Positions 5,614 to 7,913 of a stretch of DNA of 7,913 nt are shown in pieces. The notes under the pieces are model-generated. The model saw nothing but the letters and a program-made list of their open reading frames with translations, searched no databases and was not told the origin of the DNA. How positions within the stretch are numbered: the first letter of the stretch is position 1; each line of letters opens with the position of its first letter. The translations under genes were made by a program, and so were the position numbers. This stretch comes from Treponema sp. (GTDB lineage: Bacteria > Spirochaetota > Spirochaetia > Treponematales > Breznakiellaceae), in contig JAITQR010000282.1 of assembly GCA_031288815.1 (NCBI GenBank), positions 1-7,913 on the forward strand, read 5' to 3'.

Positions 5614-6866
5614 TATTCCGCGGTTTTCGCCTTGTAGCCCAGCGCGTTGACCCGGGCCAGGTTTTCAACGAACCGGCACATTCCCCCAATGCCGCCTTCC
5701 GTCCGGATCTTTTCGCCCAGGGCGGCGGCTTTTTCCCTGTAGGAGGCGTTGGTCATCAAATCCAAAACGGTTTTTTCCAGCCACCTTTCGCCGATCTTTC
5801 CGATTTTTATACTCCGGGGCCCCAGGCCGAGTCCGGATACCCGGGAGCCCCAGTAGAACTGATCCAGCAGCAGGGGCGCTACCAGCTGGGGTTTCCCCGC
5901 CCGGCTCGCGCTATGGGTGGTTCCGCTGCCGCCGTGGTGGATGATCCCGTCGCAGTGGGGGAAGATGCGGATGTGGGGTATGGCGGTATCCAGGAGGAAG
6001 AGGTGATCCTGGTTGTTAAGGTGGGTTCCGGTCTTCCACCAGCCGCAGCCCACCACCAGTTTGTAATCGTATTTCCGGCAGATCCGGTAGAGCCGGTTGC
6101 AGAAAAGATCCCGTTCGTTGGCGTTGCAGCTGCCCAGGGTAAAAAAGAGCGTGGGACGGGAATCCTTTTTGACAAATTCAAGAAAATTCCGGTAAACGAT
6201 CTCGTTGTAGGGGAAGATGTCGTTAAAACAGTAGCCGCCAGCGGTCCAGGGGTACTTCCAGTCCGGATCGGTTTCCCCCAGATACCGGCTCATCATCAGG
6301 TAATTGTGGGCGTGGGAAGGGGCGTGTTCCCCCTGATCCTTAACCGGATCCATGTTGAGCCGGGCCCGGTTTCGGTTCAGGGTCTTCCGCACCATCATAT
6401 TAAGACCGGCGTTCAGGATCTTCCATTGCAGGGCGACGAAGCGCCGGCTGGGATTAATGGGAAACACCGCGGGGGGAACACGGCCGCCGGGGATCAGGGG
6501 GGCGTAGGCGGTACGGATAAAAGGGATGCCGCAGTATTCGGCGATACTGGGGGCGGCGAATTCGGTATTGGCGGAGATGAAAAGATCGTAATCTTTAAGC
6601 CGGGGGATCAGTTCCTCAAACTGGCTGTCGATTACCCGCCGGGTCCAGTCCAGCAGGGCCCTGGTGTCGGGCTTTCCCTCCACCATCCCGGCGATGTCGT
6701 CATCCGCCTGGAGGTAATAGTTGAGCCCGGAAGCCTTGGCCTGTTCTTCAAAGAGCTGGGGAACGCTCAGGGTAATTTCATGGCCCCGGTTCGAGAGTTC
6801 CGCGGCCACCGCCAGATACGGGTAGACATCCCCCTGGGAACCCCGGGTTACAAGGAGTATTCTCAT
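5613..6866 (-). CDS. Glycosyltransferase of the GT1/GT28 UDP-glycosyltransferase type
   Basis: The 417-residue product has the GT-B fold of the sterol or macrolide glycosyltransferase type. The N-terminal acceptor half opens with RILLVTRGSQGDVYPYLAVA and RGHEITL, the glycine-rich start seen in UGT80-like and GT28 enzymes. The C-terminal nucleotide-sugar half carries HHGGSGTTHSASRAGKP (310-325) and PLLLDQFYWGSRV (331-343). In this family, His and Gly of the first motif bind the diphosphate, and the Asp-Gln pair (335-336) binds the sugar. It has no signal peptide or membrane helix, so it acts in the cytoplasm, probably on a lipid or other small hydrophobic acceptor that I cannot identify. The ATG at 6866 follows AGAGG by 5 nt. 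It begins 12 nt after the stop of the radical SAM gene, and its ribosome binding site lies in that gap, so the two are very likely co-transcribed. Confidence 0.87.
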   Translation of the reverse strand: MRILLVTRGSQGDVYPYLAVAAELSNRGHEITLSVPQLFEEQAKASGLNYYLQADDDIAGMVEGKPDTRALLDWTRRVIDSQFEELIPRLKDYDLFISANTEFAAPSIAEYCGIPFIRTAYAPLIPGGRVPPAVFPINPSRRFVALQWKILNAGLNMMVRKTLNRNRARLNMDPVKDQGEHAPSHAHNYLMMSRYLGETDPDWKYPWTAGGYCFNDIFPYNEIVYRNFLEFVKKDSRPTLFFTLGSCNANERDLFCNRLYRICRKYDYKLVVGCGWWKTGTHLNNQDHLFLLDTAIPHIRIFPHCDGIIHHGGSGTTHSASRAGKPQLVAPLLLDQFYWGSRVSGLGLGPRSIKIGKIGERWLEKTVLDLMTNASYREKAAALGEKIRTEGGIGGMCRFVENLARVNALGYKAKTAE

Positions 6867-6878
6867 GCCGGCCTCTGC

Positions 6879-7913
6879 TTACGCCGCCCCGGCGGCCCTG
6901 GCTGCCGCCGGCCCGGACAGGATGCCGATCTCCGCAAGCTTGGCCGGATCCAGCCCGTATTTGGTTTCCAGCGCGCCCAGGACATCTTCGTTAATGGTAA
7001 GCGGGTTTTTCCCGGCCAGTTTTTTGGTTTCCCGGTAACCCTTGCATACCTTGGCCAGCATCTTGCCGGGGTTGAAGGTAATGGAGCCCATCATCCAGCA
7101 GCCGTGGGTACACCAGCAGTTGGCCTTGTAGCCGTGGCCGATGGCCCCGATTTCGCTTTTCCAGGCCTCGCTGTTGACGATCCGCTGAACATCGCAGCCG
7201 TAGTCCTGAACCCTGCCCACCGGCGGCCTGAGCTCGCAGGCCCGGAAGCGGCCGTCGTAGTCCAGCACCAGGGTGGTTTCCCCGGCGGTACAATCCATGC
7301 CCCAGGGCGTGGGTTTTTCGATGTTGTCCGCCCGGAGATTGTACATGGACCGCATGAGCCCCAGATAAAAGAACTTGGTGAGTTTTTGGGCGACGCCGCT
7401 CATCCCCTGGCCGACCCGGTCCGCGTAGAGCAGGTAGAAGGGGGCGGTCTTGTCCTGAAGGGCCTTGAGGGAAGCCTCGGTGAGGATCTTCACCCCGTCT
7501 TCCCGGGTGATCCCCCGGGCCGCCTCAATGGTGTGGGTGCTCACGTGAAAACGGCCGTAGACCCAGGTCATAAAATCAAGAATTTCGTTTACGTTGTACC
7601 TGGTGATAACCGTGGCGATATTTTTAAGCACATGGCCGTCGTCCCGGAAGTTGTCGTCGATAAGTTTCAGACATTCCGCGGCCTTGTAGAAGCTGGGCCC
7701 TCCCCGCTGGGTATCGTGGGTGGCGCCGAAACCGTCAAGGGAAATGCTTATGGAGATATTGGCCTCCGGGCAGCTTTTCCGCAGCCTTTTAAGCCATTCG
7801 ATAACCCGGTCGCTTCTGATGCCGTTGGAGGGGAAGTTGATATCCTTAATGCGGTTGTTTTTGTAGAACATCTCGATGATTTCGGGCAGATCTTCCCGCA
7901 GGGTCGGCTCGCC
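6879..7913 (-). CDS. Radical SAM protein with C-terminal SPASM-like cysteine domain (partial, N-terminus off the right edge)
   Basis: The frame is open from base 7913 to the TAA at 6879-6881, giving 344 residues. The first residues in the window, GEPTLREDLPEI, are the radical SAM GGEP block. The ATG at 7871 is therefore internal, and the CxxxCxxC motif for the SAM cluster lies outside the window. The segments INFPSNG and ISISLDGFGATHD are typical core strands. The C-terminal part has cysteines at 208, 226, 240, 266, 268, 272 and 290, counted from base 7913, including CWCTHGC. This resembles a SPASM or twitch domain holding one or two extra iron-sulphur clusters. The tail is Ala-rich (AAARAAGAA). 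Such enzymes modify peptides, sugars or lipids. The tightly linked glycosyltransferase suggests a shared small-molecule or lipid product, but no substrate can be named. Confidence 0.85.
   Translation of the reverse strand, partial: GEPTLREDLPEIIEMFYKNNRIKDINFPSNGIRSDRVIEWLKRLRKSCPEANISISISLDGFGATHDTQRGGPSFYKAAECLKLIDDNFRDDGHVLKNIATVITRYNVNEILDFMTWVYGRFHVSTHTIEAARGITREDGVKILTEASLKALQDKTAPFYLLYADRVGQGMSGVAQKLTKFFYLGLMRSMYNLRADNIEKPTPWGMDCTAGETTLVLDYDGRFRACELRPPVGRVQDYGCDVQRIVNSEAWKSEIGAIGHGYKANCWCTHGCWMMGSITFNPGKMLAKVCKGYRETKKLAGKNPLTINEDVLGALETKYGLDPAKLAEIGILSGPAAARAAGAA

Noticed and set aside
5879..6181. 100-codon minus-strand open frame inside the glycosyltransferase gene
   Set aside because: It is a shifted frame of the well-supported glycosyltransferase and has a biased, low-complexity composition.
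7869..7871. ATG as the start of the radical SAM gene
   Set aside because: The frame continues upstream and encodes the conserved GEPTLREDLPEI block, so the true start is beyond the window.

Overview
The window reads as part of a bacterial chromosome, probably a spirochaete of the Treponema type. This is inferred from a lipoprotein sugar-binding protein, a PrpR-like regulator, a sialidase-like protein and a Uma2 nuclease together with the general style of the genes. No rRNA or housekeeping marker is present to prove it, and a Bacillota host cannot be excluded. Both ends of the window cut through genes. No tRNA, rRNA, CRISPR array, insertion sequence or prophage gene was seen, and no gene-free stretch exceeds about 200 bases.

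Region 1 (1-2909, minus strand) looks like the start of a carbohydrate uptake and catabolism operon, transcribed right to left. The order is an aldolase/lyase of the dihydrodipicolinate synthase / N-acetylneuraminate lyase (DHDPS/NAL) superfamily, then a sialidase-fold protein with four Asp boxes and no signal peptide, then a lipoprotein solute-binding protein of an ABC importer that runs off the left edge. Permease genes would be expected further left. A 30-nt hairpin lies just before the binding-protein gene. The sialidase and binding-protein genes are visibly more AT-rich than the lyase gene, so the operon may be a mosaic.

Region 2 (2910-3110) is an AT-rich divergent control region. On the minus strand it holds a near-consensus sigma-70 promoter (TTGACA, 17 bp, TATCAT) reading into the lyase gene. 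It also holds an 11-bp direct repeat that could be an operator.

Region 3 (3111-4904, plus strand) is a 597-residue PrpR_N / PAS-like / AAA+ / Fis-HTH regulator. It resembles sigma-54 activators, but it lacks the GAFTGA loop and has lost the Walker B glutamate and the sensor II arginine. Its AAA+ module has therefore probably been repurposed, and it most likely controls the divergent operon through sigma-70.

Region 4 (4945-7913, minus strand) is unrelated to the first three and is more GC-rich. It carries a radical SAM protein with a C-terminal cysteine-rich (SPASM-like) domain that is cut by the right edge, followed 12 nt later by a GT1/GT28-type glycosyltransferase. These two are very probably co-transcribed. 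A Uma2-family PD-(D/E)XK protein lies downstream and is convergent with the regulator.

The best candidates for something new are the degenerate enhancer-binding-protein-like regulator with its sigma-70 divergent operon, and the radical SAM plus glycosyltransferase pair.
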